Notes under the pieces: generated by a model
Seen by the model: the letters and a program-made list of their open reading frames with translations, nothing else
Database searches by the model: none
Told to the model about the DNA's origin: nothing
In this document: positions 34,243-43,100 of the stretch, one piece after another
Layout of the letters: each line of letters begins with the position of its first letter
Numbering within the stretch: the stretch's first letter is position 1
Origin: Lysinibacillus agricola
Lineage (GTDB): Bacteria; Bacillota; Bacilli; Bacillales_A; Planococcaceae
Length of the DNA stretch: 64,000 nucleotides
Assembly (NCBI RefSeq): GCF_016638705.1
Contig: NZ_CP067341.1
Coordinates: 4,901,501-4,965,500 of the forward strand
Reading direction: 5' to 3'
Program-made: the position numbers and the translations under genes

Positions 34243-35150
34243 TGTGCTCCCCTCCTATGCCCAAAATAATTGGTTCCTATTACGCCAATAATAATGACTA
34301 GCCCACCAATCAAATGATAGAAATGAAATGTTTCCTGTAAAAAGATCACACCCGATAGTATTGTAATAAGCGTAGCAAAATTACTAAAAACACTCATTTT
34401 GGAAGCTTCCAATATCGATAAAGTATAATTTGACAAGTAGGAAGTAACGAGGGAGGATAGAATACCTAAATATAAAATAGCTATAACAAAATCCACATGA
34501 ACAAATGGTTTGAAAAATTGAAGAAGCGTACCATTTATTAAGTGATTTCCAATTGCTACTCCATTAAAAATTACAAACCCACATAATGTCATCACATATG
34601 TTAATGTCAGTAATGAATATTGTTTTGTAAGCTTTCTTGCTAAAACGTTATATAGCGAAGCCGCGCAAGCTGACAGTAATATAAATCCACTACCGATTAA
34701 ATTTCCTGAGCTAGCACTTCCATTGTTCATAAAGAGCATATAGATAACTCCAAATACTGATAAACTAATGAAAATAAGTTGTTCTCGTGTAGCTTTTTCC
34801 TTTAAAAGTAGACTTGCAAGCACTAATGTAAAAATAGGAATTGTCGCTTGAATAATTCCAGCCTCTGTCGAGGAAATTCTTGCGAGTCCAAGCACCTGAA
34901 AAGTAAAAAATGCTATCGGATATAATAGTGCCAAAGGTAGAATTTTGGCTATATCTTGTTTATTAATTTTCAACTTATTCTGGGTAATGACTATACAAAA
35001 GACAATACCAATAAGTGCGATAGTAAATCGATGTGCAAGTGTATCAATAGGGCTTGCCACTGTCAATGTAACTTTAACAAACATAAATGATAGCCCAATG
35101 ACAAAAGCATAAATAATTGCTGCCAAATACGCCTTTCTTTTTACTGTCAT
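34239..35150 (-). CDS. EamA/DMT-family exporter (first of pair)
   Basis: A 303-residue ten-helix transporter (FVIGLSFMFVKVTLTVASPID, SSTEAGIIQATIPIFTLVLA, SKMSVFSNFATLITILSGVIFLQE). The first gene of a two-gene operon divergent from a MocR regulator. Tandem EamA proteins may form a heterodimer or act singly. Regulation by the adjacent MocR protein through the palindrome at 35228-35253 is likely. Confidence 0.9.
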   Translation of the reverse strand: MTVKRKAYLAAIIYAFVIGLSFMFVKVTLTVASPIDTLAHRFTIALIGIVFCIVITQNKLKINKQDIAKILPLALLYPIAFFTFQVLGLARISSTEAGIIQATIPIFTLVLASLLLKEKATREQLIFISLSVFGVIYMLFMNNGSASSGNLIGSGFILLSACAASLYNVLARKLTKQYSLLTLTYVMTLCGFVIFNGVAIGNHLINGTLLQFFKPFVHVDFVIAILYLGILSSLVTSYLSNYTLSILEASKMSVFSNFATLITILSGVIFLQETFHFYHLIGGLVIIIGVIGTNYFGHRRGAQ

Positions 35151-35227
35151 ATAATGTACTCCTTCTTTTCATTCCGGCCGGTAAAGCTATAGTAATAAAA
35201 AGTAAAGACTCACACGATATAAAAAAT

Positions 35228-35253
35228 ACACATCTGTACCGATACAGATGTGT
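35228..35253. promoter_or_regulatory. Perfect inverted repeat, candidate MocR operator
   Basis: ACACATCTGTA (35228-35238) and TACAGATGTGT (35243-35253) form an 11-bp perfect inverted repeat around CCGA, ending right at the AGGAGG of the MocR gene and about 80 bases from the EamA start. It could bind the regulator as DNA, or mask the RBS as an RNA hairpin. Confidence 0.65.
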
Positions 35254-35265
35254 AGGAGGATGTAT

Positions 35266-36603
35266 ATGCTTAAATATGAATTAATCTATTCCAAGCTATT
35301 GAACCAAATACAAACAGGTGCCCTACAGTCTGGCGCAAAGCTTCCCTCTATTCGTAATTTATCTCAAGAATTTTCTTGTAGTAAAAGCACCATATTAACC
35401 GCCTTAAGGAAACTGGAAAATCAGCATCTTATCTATGCCCTAGCCAAAAGTGGTTACTATGTCGTTGACAATCAACTTCCAGATAAGCCACAAGAATACA
35501 ACTGTATTGATTTTGCGACATCATCACCTAGTTGGCATGCATTCCCCTACAAGGATTTTCAGCATTGTATTAATAAAGCTATTGAGACATATCAAGCAGA
35601 CTTATTTCGATATGGCACAGCAAAAGGATTACCTTCGCTAATTATAGAAGCAAAAAAATTGTTAGAATCGTATCAAATATTTACAAAGGAAGATAATATC
35701 TTTATCACTTCTGGTGTACAGCAGTCTCTCTTCTTGTTAAGTGTTATGCCATTTCCTAATAATCGGACAACAATTTTAGTAGAACAGCCTAGCTACCATC
35801 TATACATGGATTATTTAAAAACATATCAAATACCAGTAATGGGCATTAAAAGAACATTAGAAGGTATAGATTTAGAAGAGTTAGAAATTATTTTTAAGAA
35901 GCATGATATTAAGTTTTTTTATACAATGCCACGCCTGCACAATCCTCTAGGTACTTCCTTTAGCAAAAAAGAGAAGGATGATATTCGAAAGCTTGCCTAT
36001 AAATATAATGTTTATATCGTTGAAGATGACTATTTAGCGGATTTCGATCAAAATACAAAAAATGATCCAATATTTACAGATGATACTGAGGAGCATGTTA
36101 TATATTTAAAAAGCTTCTCTAAAATTATGTTTCCAGGCTTACGTATTGGACTTGCTATTTTACCAAATGCCTTCATTGATATTTTTCAGAAACAAAAAAA
36201 CACTACTGATATTGATAGTTCCATGATTTCACAAGCTGCGCTAGAGCTATATTTAAAAAGTGGTATGTTTGAACGCTACCAAAAGAAAGTGAGCGAAGCC
36301 TATACAATACGCGCCAATATACTTCAGCAATCCATCAAAACTTATTTGCCAAAATATCAAGCATCTACAGAAATTTGCATGCATAGTCATATCGTATTGC
36401 CAAGGGAGGTCAATACAAATATGCTCATACAGCATTTAACACAGCAGGACATTTATTTAGATACAATTGATCGAAATTATTTAAATGAATTTTACCGAGA
36501 ACGAATTTTAAAACTAAATGTTTCGAATGTAGCTGACCAAAAAATTGAGGTCGGTATAAAGGGAATTGCTCAGGCCCTCAGCAATCCTAATAACTACTTT
36601 TAA
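35266..36603 (+). CDS. MocR-type GntR regulator with aminotransferase domain
   Basis: A 445-residue regulator. N-terminal GntR winged helix (KLPSIRNLSQEFSCSKSTILTA), then an aminotransferase-like domain with the PLP Lys in YLKSFSKIMFPGLRIGL, Asp/Tyr in YIVEDDYLADF, and TSGVQQSLF near residue 150. The family senses amino-acid-type ligands. ATG at 35266 is preferred over 35248 because AGGAGG falls between the two. It probably controls the divergent EamA pair. Confidence 0.9.
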   Translation: MLKYELIYSKLLNQIQTGALQSGAKLPSIRNLSQEFSCSKSTILTALRKLENQHLIYALAKSGYYVVDNQLPDKPQEYNCIDFATSSPSWHAFPYKDFQHCINKAIETYQADLFRYGTAKGLPSLIIEAKKLLESYQIFTKEDNIFITSGVQQSLFLLSVMPFPNNRTTILVEQPSYHLYMDYLKTYQIPVMGIKRTLEGIDLEELEIIFKKHDIKFFYTMPRLHNPLGTSFSKKEKDDIRKLAYKYNVYIVEDDYLADFDQNTKNDPIFTDDTEEHVIYLKSFSKIMFPGLRIGLAILPNAFIDIFQKQKNTTDIDSSMISQAALELYLKSGMFERYQKKVSEAYTIRANILQQSIKTYLPKYQASTEICMHSHIVLPREVNTNMLIQHLTQQDIYLDTIDRNYLNEFYRERILKLNVSNVADQKIEVGIKGIAQALSNPNNYF

Positions 36604-36683
36604 ATGGGAATGGATTCATTCATGAAAATTTGTAGCTAGACATATAGTTAGACATCATCATTTGGTTCAATAAGGAGGATTAT

Positions 36684-36929
36684 ATGCATTCGGAAAAAAT
36701 GAGACTAAGAAAGATTCAACATCTAGCTCATGAAATTACTGATGAAATGAATAAAGGTGAAGAACTTGCCCACTTAGAAACATTAATTCCTGTTATTGAT
36801 AATTTGTCTCGTGCCATTGGCGATTTAACAGATTCCTATGGACAGTATTCATTAGATTATGTAGAGGAAAAAGTAAAACATGCTCATGCGCTCTTATTTA
36901 ACAAGGAAAAAGTGGATGTCTATTTATAA
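36684..36929 (+). CDS. Small charged protein, unknown function
   Basis: 81 residues, mostly helical and charged (MRLRKIQHLAHEITDEMNKG...LSRAIGDLTDSYGQYSLDYV), without membrane segments or known motifs. It has a good RBS (TAAGGAGGATTAT) and a terminator right after it, so it is a plausible single-gene unit. Confidence 0.65.
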   Translation: MHSEKMRLRKIQHLAHEITDEMNKGEELAHLETLIPVIDNLSRAIGDLTDSYGQYSLDYVEEKVKHAHALLFNKEKVDVYL

Positions 36930-36940
36930 AGACATGGGAA

Positions 36941-36968
36941 AAGGGTAGCCATATATTTGGTTACCCTT
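36941..36968. terminator. Bidirectional terminator
   Basis: AAGGGTAGCCA (36941-36951) pairs with TGGTTACCCTT (36958-36968), with A/T runs on both sides, between convergent small genes. Confidence 0.82.
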
Positions 36969-36975
36969 AAAAAAT

Positions 36976-37134
36976 TTAATGCGTTTCAGGATTGAATGTT
37001 TTGCAATCTGTTTCTTCACTATTAGATGCCTGCTGTCCCTTTTGACTTACAACATAAATTTTTTCTGCAGTACATTTGTTTCCAGAATCCCAAAATGTAC
37101 AGTTATTGACTTCACAAAGAATTTCTTGTGCCAT
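36976..37134 (-). CDS. DUF1540-family small cysteine protein
   Basis: 52 residues: CEVNNCTFWDSGNKCTAEKI, then YVVSQKG and SNSEETDCKTF. This is the DUF1540 pattern with four conserved Cys (C-x4-C-x8-C ... DC), probably a metal- or disulfide-stabilised mini-domain. Start from GAGGAGGTGTGGAAACA. Members are common in spore formers; function unknown. Confidence 0.85.
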   Translation of the reverse strand: MAQEILCEVNNCTFWDSGNKCTAEKIYVVSQKGQQASNSEETDCKTFNPETH

Positions 37135-37327
37135 TGTTTCCACACCTCCTCTTTTTTATCATTAACAAAATCGAGGTATTCAATACTTATTTATAGAAGG
37201 TGTAATGATACTGAAATATACATCATCTTATATGGATGTTTACTCGCTATTTGCTTTCTGATTAAGAAACTTCGGTTTCATAATTATGAAAAGAGGCTAG
37301 GACAAAATTATCTTTGCAGGGATGAGC

Positions 37328-37401
37328 GATTTATCGAGACAGTTTTGAGATTTATCGAAACAGTTTTGAGATTTATCGAAACAGTTTTGAGATTTATCGA
37401 G
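37328..37401 (+). repeat. 3.5 tandem 21-bp repeats
   Basis: Units GATTTATCGARACAGTTTTGA start at 37328, 37349, 37370 and (partial) 37391, followed by diverged TTTATCGACCAACTTT and TTTATCACCCAACTTT versions. Confidence 0.88.
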
Positions 37402-37540
37402 AACTTTTCATTGTTTATCGACCAACTTTATCGATTTATCACCCAACTTTCGGAAAATATCGATATCTACCTTCATGCGACACTACCTGACTGCACTGAT
37501 AATTCGCGTCGCATATTTTTAATGTAAAATTAAACATCAA

Positions 37541-37578
37541 AAAAGCGAGAAATCAACGTTTCTAAATTGATTTCTCGC
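37541..37578 (-). terminator. Rho-independent terminator
   Basis: GCGAGAAATCAA (37545-37556) pairs with TTGATTTCTCGC (37567-37578). On the minus strand it is followed by TTTTTT and ends the erythromycin-esterase-like lipoprotein gene. Confidence 0.85.
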
Positions 37579-37630
37579 AACTTTTTAAGGTTTTGACCAG
37601 ATTTATCCCAGCCTCATTTTTTTCTGCACA

Positions 37631-38893
37631 TTATTCTATAACTTTTGTCGGTGTTGCCTCTTGAACAATTATCATGCCATTATATGCCTCAGCAGGTGTC
37701 ATATTAATTGTATAAAGCATCTTCATAAACTTATACCAAACACTAAAGTCATCTCCGATATTACCCATTCTTTGTTTTTTTGCTAAGATGTCAGCTAAAT
37801 CAGGCGATTCATTAGCCTTTTTAAAGTCTACATAGAATATATTTTCCTTCACTTCGCTGAAAGCATCTATTAATGCATTATGGTGCTTAATTGTATACTC
37901 TTTTCTTTCGCCTGACCCATTTTGTGCCTGAAACGTATTATTAACAAAGTCAGTCCCAATAGCAAAGTACGCATCTTTATACACTTCATCTAAGTATTGG
38001 CCCATAGATTTGTATCCTGCCATATTCGCTGAAGTTTTCTCTATATGCCCATTATGAGCAGACATCAGTACTTTATCATGTCCTTGAGCCGCCTCAAAAT
38101 CAACGATCCATTGTAAGTTGTTCGCTAAATACTCATCACGAAGATTCATATAATTACTGTCATTTAAAAATAATTGCGTGCGTTGCTTCATGATTTGTAC
38201 ATATTGAGCAGCAAATAAATAAGCTTCTTTTGATGATTGCTTTACATAAGCATCTTTATTTGTTTCCAAATCCTTTATGATGGCATCAATATTTTCGTCT
38301 AGTTCTTTTAGTTGGTCATTCTTTAAATCGCGCATTGTCTTATTTGAAACGTGTTGTAACAGGGCTGCATATTCCTTTGCTTTGTCCTGATCAACCACTT
38401 CATAATAATCCAATAACCCTTTTTTACTAAAATCATAACGTTGCATATCGTTACCGTAAAAATAAACTTTATCTTTCTCATCGGCTGTCATGTTATAATC
38501 ATGCATCCATTGAACAAACTCAATCATTTGCTCCGTTTTATAGATACCATAATCCAGAGTTTTTACCGCTTCCTCAGCTGTGCCAGTACCATTTAAAATA
38601 AACTGATTGATTTGCTGAGCGCCACCAAAATCACCTTCTAACACAAAAACACGAACATTTTCATTTTTTATTAGAGCTTGAAATACATCCTTCTTTAAAG
38701 TTTGGAATTCAACGTTACCATGTGTTGCTTCTCCAAAACCAATTACTTTCACATCATTCGGAATATCGATATCCTCAACCGCAGATGTATATTTTGAAGC
38801 ATCTTTAATGGGTTCTCCCTTTCCACATCCAGCTAGAGATAACAAAAGAAATAATGCTGAAATTAATAGAAAGCCCCTTTTAACAAATACCAT
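37631..38893 (-). CDS. Erythromycin-esterase-family lipoprotein
   Basis: A 420-residue lipoprotein (lipobox LLSLAGC, Cys about 23). The domain shows Ere-type active-site motifs: GFGEATHGN (His), FVLEGDFGG (Glu) and MSAHNGHIEK (His), with YFYGNDMQRYD between. Ere enzymes open macrolide lactones, but most chromosomal relatives have unknown substrates, so resistance should not be assumed. It follows the immunity-type ABC operon in the same direction, after a hairpin and repeat, and has a paralogue at 53150. Confidence 0.85.
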   Translation of the reverse strand: MVFVKRGFLLISALFLLLSLAGCGKGEPIKDASKYTSAVEDIDIPNDVKVIGFGEATHGNVEFQTLKKDVFQALIKNENVRVFVLEGDFGGAQQINQFILNGTGTAEEAVKTLDYGIYKTEQMIEFVQWMHDYNMTADEKDKVYFYGNDMQRYDFSKKGLLDYYEVVDQDKAKEYAALLQHVSNKTMRDLKNDQLKELDENIDAIIKDLETNKDAYVKQSSKEAYLFAAQYVQIMKQRTQLFLNDSNYMNLRDEYLANNLQWIVDFEAAQGHDKVLMSAHNGHIEKTSANMAGYKSMGQYLDEVYKDAYFAIGTDFVNNTFQAQNGSGERKEYTIKHHNALIDAFSEVKENIFYVDFKKANESPDLADILAKKQRMGNIGDDFSVWYKFMKMLYTINMTPAEAYNGMIIVQEATPTKVIE

Positions 38894-38938
38894 TTATAAA
38901 AATCTCCTTTAATCTATAGAAAAAGTTATCCCGCGTTA

Positions 38939-39042
38939 ACGGGCAGTAATTTATCTGTACTGAAAGCGAAGCATCAGGTACAAGTCTCACACCTCACATT
39001 TTAGAGAAAGCAAAGAAGTTAAGTGAGAGATTAACTGCCCGT
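38939..39042. repeat. Nested inverted repeat (R3)
   Basis: Outer arms ACGGGCAGT (38939-38947) and ACTGCCCGT (39034-39042). Inside are TGTAC/GTACA around a D-like GAAAGCGAAGCATCAG and TCTCAC/GTGAGA. A three-hairpin intergenic element between the ABC permease and lipoprotein genes. Confidence 0.75.
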
Positions 39043-39067
39043 AATCGCCCGATTGGTGAAGACTAAT

Positions 39068-39100
39068 AATCAGAGGGGATGAAGTAAATCCCCACTGATT
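39068..39100 (-). terminator. Hairpin after the ABC operon
   Basis: AATCAG-A-GGGGAT pairs with ATCCCC-A-CTGATT. The T run on the minus strand is weak, so it may only attenuate or stabilise the transcript end. Confidence 0.5.
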
Positions 39101-39111
39101 AAAGTTTCACT

Positions 39112-39849
39112 TTATACAGCTTTTCGTTGGAAATATAAATACCCTCCAAGGAAAAACAGTAAGAACCCTCCTCCTACAACTGTTAATAATTGATCCCAAG
39201 GCACAAAGAATACATCATCCGTATTGCCGACTATATACATCATTGAGAATGGCTGAGCCCATGGATAGTAAGGTCCAAAACGCTCGGAATTGATGATTAA
39301 TATGGAAGGTAAAGTAAAAATAACGTTTACTGCAAATGGGGCAGCAAAGCTTTTAAACATAATGGACATCCACAGCTGCAAAGCGACTAATGGCAATGTC
39401 GCTACCCATCCTCCGATAATGCTCTTCCAAACAATCTCCATTGGGAAAGGGTCTGTATAGCCCTTTATCATGCCTACAGCAAATATAGAACATAAATACA
39501 ATAACTGCATCGCCAACACAAGAAGCATAATTAATGCATACTTAGCTACAAATACTCTTCCTCTTGTCACCGGCAATGCTAAAAGCTGTTTCCAGCCTCC
39601 AGATTGATGCTCATATCTACAAATAAGACTCGCAAATACCCCTGCAATTAAAGGTAGAAATAATAATGCATACGTTAAATTCATTGAAAATAACGGAGTG
39701 TACCAATTATTCACTTCAAAACCTTGCATTTTAGATTCAAAATTTGATGTTAATCCGATAAAAAGTCCGATAATAGGCCCTGCTAAGATTATTGGCACCA
39801 TTTTTGATTTTCTCAGTTTAAACCATTCAGCGCTCAGTATAGACCACAT
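39112..39849 (-). CDS. Lantibiotic-immunity-type ABC permease (MutG-like)
   Basis: A 245-residue six-helix permease of the LanE/LanG type: N-terminal SAEWFKLRKSKMVPIILAGP, then ICRYEHQSGGWKQLLALPVTRGRVFVAKY, the conserved cytoplasmic segment of this family. It starts one base after the previous permease stop. With the other permease and the ATPase it should expel cationic peptides from the membrane. Confidence 0.88.
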   Translation of the reverse strand: MWSILSAEWFKLRKSKMVPIILAGPIIGLFIGLTSNFESKMQGFEVNNWYTPLFSMNLTYALLFLPLIAGVFASLICRYEHQSGGWKQLLALPVTRGRVFVAKYALIMLLVLAMQLLYLCSIFAVGMIKGYTDPFPMEIVWKSIIGGWVATLPLVALQLWMSIMFKSFAAPFAVNVIFTLPSILIINSERFGPYYPWAQPFSMMYIVGNTDDVFFVPWDQLLTVVGGGFLLFFLGGYLYFQRKAV

Positions 39850-40560
39850 TTATTTTACATCCCTTCTAGCAAAATCTATCATTCCGATAATATACAGTAA
39901 AATACCAATGCCTATCCCAAGCATGACATTAATAACGGGCTCATCCCATTGATTCATTAACGATGGCCATTTCCAAATCATCCAGTCAGGCAATACATAT
40001 GAGGAATAGGTAAAAATCACGCCGAAAATACCTACTGTAATTGGGATCCCCTGATTATGACAAACACTCGCAATCCAAAGCTGAAGTGCTAATATTGGCA
40101 ATGCAGCAAAATATGGATAATAAGCAAATTTAGCAAGTTCCGCATATGGTATGCTATCACCTAAATCTAAAAACACTCCATAAGCCATTGACATTAGCAT
40201 TAAAATCGTAGAAGACATAAATAGTAAAATTGCCAAGACAGTGAATTTTGATAAGTACACTGTTAATTTAGACACCGGTAGTGCAATTAATTGCTTCCAA
40301 GCGTTCGTTTCATTTTCAATACTCGCCATAAATGAAGTTAAAATAGCAATCCCTAAAACTATAGCTAGTGGTGTAAATGAATGAACGTTTAATAAATAGA
40401 AGCCCCAATCGTCCTCGCTTTGCTCTAACAAATAGTCCTTCCTTAAACCGTAATTCACCATTTGCAGAGCAACAACACCAATTGGTCCTAAAGCTGTTAA
40501 AAACCATAATCCTTTGCGTTTAATTTTCAAAAAGTCAGAAGTTAACAGTTTTCCTATCAT
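39850..40560 (-). CDS. Lantibiotic-immunity-type ABC permease (MutE/EpiE-like)
   Basis: A 236-residue six-helix permease with the same plan: LLTSDFLKIKRKGLWFLTALGP at the start and IENETNAWKQLIALPVSKLTVYLSKF as the ATPase-facing segment. It overlaps the ATPase stop by four bases, showing translational coupling in the order ATPase, LanE-like, LanG-like. Confidence 0.88.
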   Translation of the reverse strand: MIGKLLTSDFLKIKRKGLWFLTALGPIGVVALQMVNYGLRKDYLLEQSEDDWGFYLLNVHSFTPLAIVLGIAILTSFMASIENETNAWKQLIALPVSKLTVYLSKFTVLAILLFMSSTILMLMSMAYGVFLDLGDSIPYAELAKFAYYPYFAALPILALQLWIASVCHNQGIPITVGIFGVIFTYSSYVLPDWMIWKWPSLMNQWDEPVINVMLGIGIGILLYIIGMIDFARRDVK

Positions 40561-41468
40561 AGCGCTTGCTCTCCTGTTGTCATTTGAAGGAAAATCTCCT
40601 CTAATGATCGCTTCTCTTCCTCTACTCGGTAAACCGAAATGCCTTCTTGTACGAGGATTTGTACAATATGTGCCACTTTTTCATCTGAGCATTCATCTAA
40701 TAAAATGAGGTCATCCCTATGTTCTGCCTTAATGCCATTTGCTACTAGTGAACGCCAACCCTTGTCACCATTGCTCACCTTAATTAATACCTTTGGCTGA
40801 GCAAATCTACGCATTGCTTCAATCGAATCTTGGAAAATCATTTTTCCCTTCGTAACGATGCCCACTTGTGTAGCCATTTGATCAATTTCTGATAGTAGAT
40901 GACTTGAAATAATAATCGTCATCCCATATTCCGAAGGCAGTCGTTTAATTAAATTACGGATTTCGATAATACCAGATGGATCAAGACCATTTGTTGGTTC
41001 ATCTAAAATCAGTAATTCAGGATTATGTAACAAAGATGCAGCAATACCTAAACGTTGCTTCATCCCAAGAGAAAAGCCTTTTACTTTTTTATTTGCAGCA
41101 TCCTTTAAACGAACAATTTCTAGCACTTCATCAATACGTGATTTTGGTACACCTAAAATTTTTCTTAGCGCTTCTAAATTTTCATAAGCCGTTAAATGTG
41201 GATAATAGGAAGGGTTCTCTACTAATGAACCGATTTTTTCCAAAATATTAATTCGTTCCTTCGTTATATCTTTTTGGAAAATTTTAATTGTCCCAGAAGA
41301 TGGCTTCATCAGCCCGAGAAGCATACGAATCGTCGTAGTCTTTCCCGCTCCATTCGGTCCTAAGAATCCGTATATTTCACCTTTTCGTATTTTTAAATTT
41401 ATATTTGATACAGCTTGCTCTTTACCAAAGCTTTTTGATAAATTTTCTGTTTGTACGATATATTCCAT
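40557..41468 (-). CDS. Lantibiotic-immunity-type ABC ATPase (LanF-like)
   Basis: A 303-residue ATPase. Walker A GPNGAGKTT, signature FSLGMKQRLGIAASL, Walker B LLILDEPTNGLDPSG, H-loop SSHLLSEIDQM. It carries an E-loop-like segment (EKIGSLVENPSYYPH), seen in LanF proteins instead of a normal Q-loop region. The start MEYIVQTENLSKSF follows GAGGTGAGGAC. The promoter at 41488-41543 precedes it. Confidence 0.9.
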   Translation of the reverse strand: MEYIVQTENLSKSFGKEQAVSNINLKIRKGEIYGFLGPNGAGKTTTIRMLLGLMKPSSGTIKIFQKDITKERINILEKIGSLVENPSYYPHLTAYENLEALRKILGVPKSRIDEVLEIVRLKDAANKKVKGFSLGMKQRLGIAASLLHNPELLILDEPTNGLDPSGIIEIRNLIKRLPSEYGMTIIISSHLLSEIDQMATQVGIVTKGKMIFQDSIEAMRRFAQPKVLIKVSNGDKGWRSLVANGIKAEHRDDLILLDECSDEKVAHIVQILVQEGISVYRVEEEKRSLEEIFLQMTTGEQAL

Positions 41469-41487
41469 TGTCCTCACCTCTGTAATT

Positions 41488-41543
41488 ATCATAAGTAATG
41501 AAGGTTAAAAGCAGGTAAGGTCTAAGTTTAAATTTTGTTTAAA
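41488..41543 (-). promoter_or_regulatory. Promoter with phased TTTAAAC repeats (immunity operon)
   Basis: Minus strand: TTTAAACAAAATTTAAAC (41543-41526), a third half-site TTTTAAC 22 bases on (41510-41504) and a -10 TATGAT (41493-41488). The 18-base repeat and its spacing recur at 53062-53116. It is the likely binding site of the adjacent LanR-type regulator. Confidence 0.7.
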
Positions 41544-41556
41544 AAAGGCACTTTAT

Positions 41557-41630
41557 CATAACGTGGGTTGATTTTCGTTCCGGCTGAGCGCTTTCCTAGG
41601 GGCGTCAGCTGAGCCACTGATCCCAAGGAA
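41557..41630 (-). repeat. R1 repeat, short derivative
   Basis: On the minus strand: TTCCTTGGGATC, GGCTCAGCTGACGCCCCTAG, then CCGGAACGAAAATCAACCCA and CGTTAT. Same ends as the repeat at 24311-24678, central modules missing. Confidence 0.8.
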
Positions 41631-41747
41631 TTTGCATGGATTATGAATCAAAAAATAGCATGCCATAAACTTTGATGGCATACTATTTGGACAATCACTC
41701 TATGTACGAAAAATTGAAGCATGCCTTAACATGCTTCATGGAATATT

Positions 41748-43100
41748 CTATTTGTAGTGTTTAATTGTAATCTTGGTGCCGGATTCACTTGACTCAATAT
41801 CCCATTCTAAATCCATGCTCTTCACCATAATATCAACGATAGATAAGCCGATACCAGCACCTTTAGCATTGGATTCATTTTTCATTCCGTTTCCATGATC
41901 CTTTATGATAAATGCATCATAGTGCTCCGTCGATTCGGTCTCCACGCCAATATATTTCCCACTATTCGCATGGCGTAATATATTTTGGAATAAATTATCG
42001 AGTATACGTCCAAGCCAAATCGGATCAACTTGCCATTCATTTTTCTCAAATGGGTGTATCTCAATATCGATTTCAAAGCCTTCCTTTTCAAACACTGAAT
42101 ACCATGTAGTCATTTGCTCACGTACAAAACGTATAACGTTGATTTCTTTCGCCTCAAATTTATATTTACTAGCCATCAGTAATGTATAGGACATTAAATT
42201 TTCTATTAAAGCGTCAACACTAACAATCGATGTTTCCATTGCCTTAATCGCTTGTTTTCCATCCTCTGATAATGCCTCTTTACTAATTGAATATGATTGC
42301 GCTCGTATTTTCGTTAATGGTGTTCGTAAATCATGTGATAAATTAGCAATCAATTCACGTCTTAGCTGTTCTTCCTTTTGCTCACGATCCTTACTCTCCC
42401 TAAGCTCGCACACCATACGATTAAAGCTTTGTTCAAGCTGACCGATTTCATCCTTTTTCTTGACCTTCGTTTCAATAGGCAAGCCATCTACATCACGAAT
42501 TTCCATTGCTTCCTGAAGGTGCAATAGCCGTTTTCGAATCCCTCTGAAAAATAAAAAGGAGACTATAATGAAAAATAATATAATCGCAATAACGCCGACA
42601 ATTAAAAGGTGCCCATATTGTTCATAAACATTTTTAAGAGGTGGATTAAACACTTCCCTAGGAATTTCAAAAACGATAAATCCATTCGATTCGTTCTCAC
42701 CTAAAAAGGCAATGACGGTAAATGGATCTCCACCATAGCGCTCTTTTATAAATTTTGCAGTATATGCTGGCGTCCATTCTGATGGAAGTTGCTTCGTCAC
42801 ATTCAACGTTGTAAGTAATGTACCATCCTTACCTACCCAAAACATAGACGCTTTAGGGTATTGTTTCTCCCAACTTTCAAAATGCCCGGAAATTGTTCCC
42901 TCTTTAACGTCTTTTATACTTTTAGCTTCAGCATGCCACTTTTCCTCTACTTCGCTTTCCATAAGAACTTCACTTGAAAAATCAGTTTTTCCTATTCCAA
43001 ACATAAAAGCGGCAATTGCAAAGTATGATAATTGAACAATTGATATGGCTAAAAAAATAATCAGCATATACTTTACTAATAATGATCGAAAAAATTTCAT
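41748..43100 (-). CDS. Sensor histidine kinase (immunity-type module)
   Basis: A 450-residue kinase. TM1 about 12-36, an extracellular domain of about 125 residues, TM2 about 163-187, a HAMP linker (EAMEIRDVDGLPIETKVKKKDEIGQLEQSFN), phospho-His in LIANLSHDLRTPLTKIRAQ, then ILDNLFQNILRH, IKDHGNGM and GAGIGLSIV. Its large sensor loop resembles NisK/SpaK-type or cell-envelope-stress kinases. It overlaps its regulator gene by four bases. Confidence 0.92.
   Translation of the reverse strand: MKFFRSLLVKYMLIIFLAISIVQLSYFAIAAFMFGIGKTDFSSEVLMESEVEEKWHAEAKSIKDVKEGTISGHFESWEKQYPKASMFWVGKDGTLLTTLNVTKQLPSEWTPAYTAKFIKERYGGDPFTVIAFLGENESNGFIVFEIPREVFNPPLKNVYEQYGHLLIVGVIAIILFFIIVSFLFFRGIRKRLLHLQEAMEIRDVDGLPIETKVKKKDEIGQLEQSFNRMVCELRESKDREQKEEQLRRELIANLSHDLRTPLTKIRAQSYSISKEALSEDGKQAIKAMETSIVSVDALIENLMSYTLLMASKYKFEAKEINVIRFVREQMTTWYSVFEKEGFEIDIEIHPFEKNEWQVDPIWLGRILDNLFQNILRHANSGKYIGVETESTEHYDAFIIKDHGNGMKNESNAKGAGIGLSIVDIMVKSMDLEWDIESSESGTKITIKHYK

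Larger units (their letters stand above)
37135..37630. other. Intergenic region with tandem 21-bp repeats
   Basis: 496 bases without a credible gene. It contains the repeat at 37328-37401, further loose TTTATCG motifs up to about 37460, and the terminator at 37541-37578. A 182-residue plus-strand frame crosses it but starts within the convergent DUF1540 gene and encodes the repeat. Confidence 0.7.

Noticed and set aside
36979..37527. 182-residue plus-strand frame
   Set aside because: Overlaps the DUF1540 gene on the other strand, then reads the 21-bp repeats (RFIETVL repeated); not a gene.
37631..38893. Macrolide-resistance gene (ereA/ereB)
   Set aside because: Only the superfamily is clear; chromosomal Ere-like proteins usually have unknown substrates, so resistance is not claimed. 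The same holds for 53150-54565.
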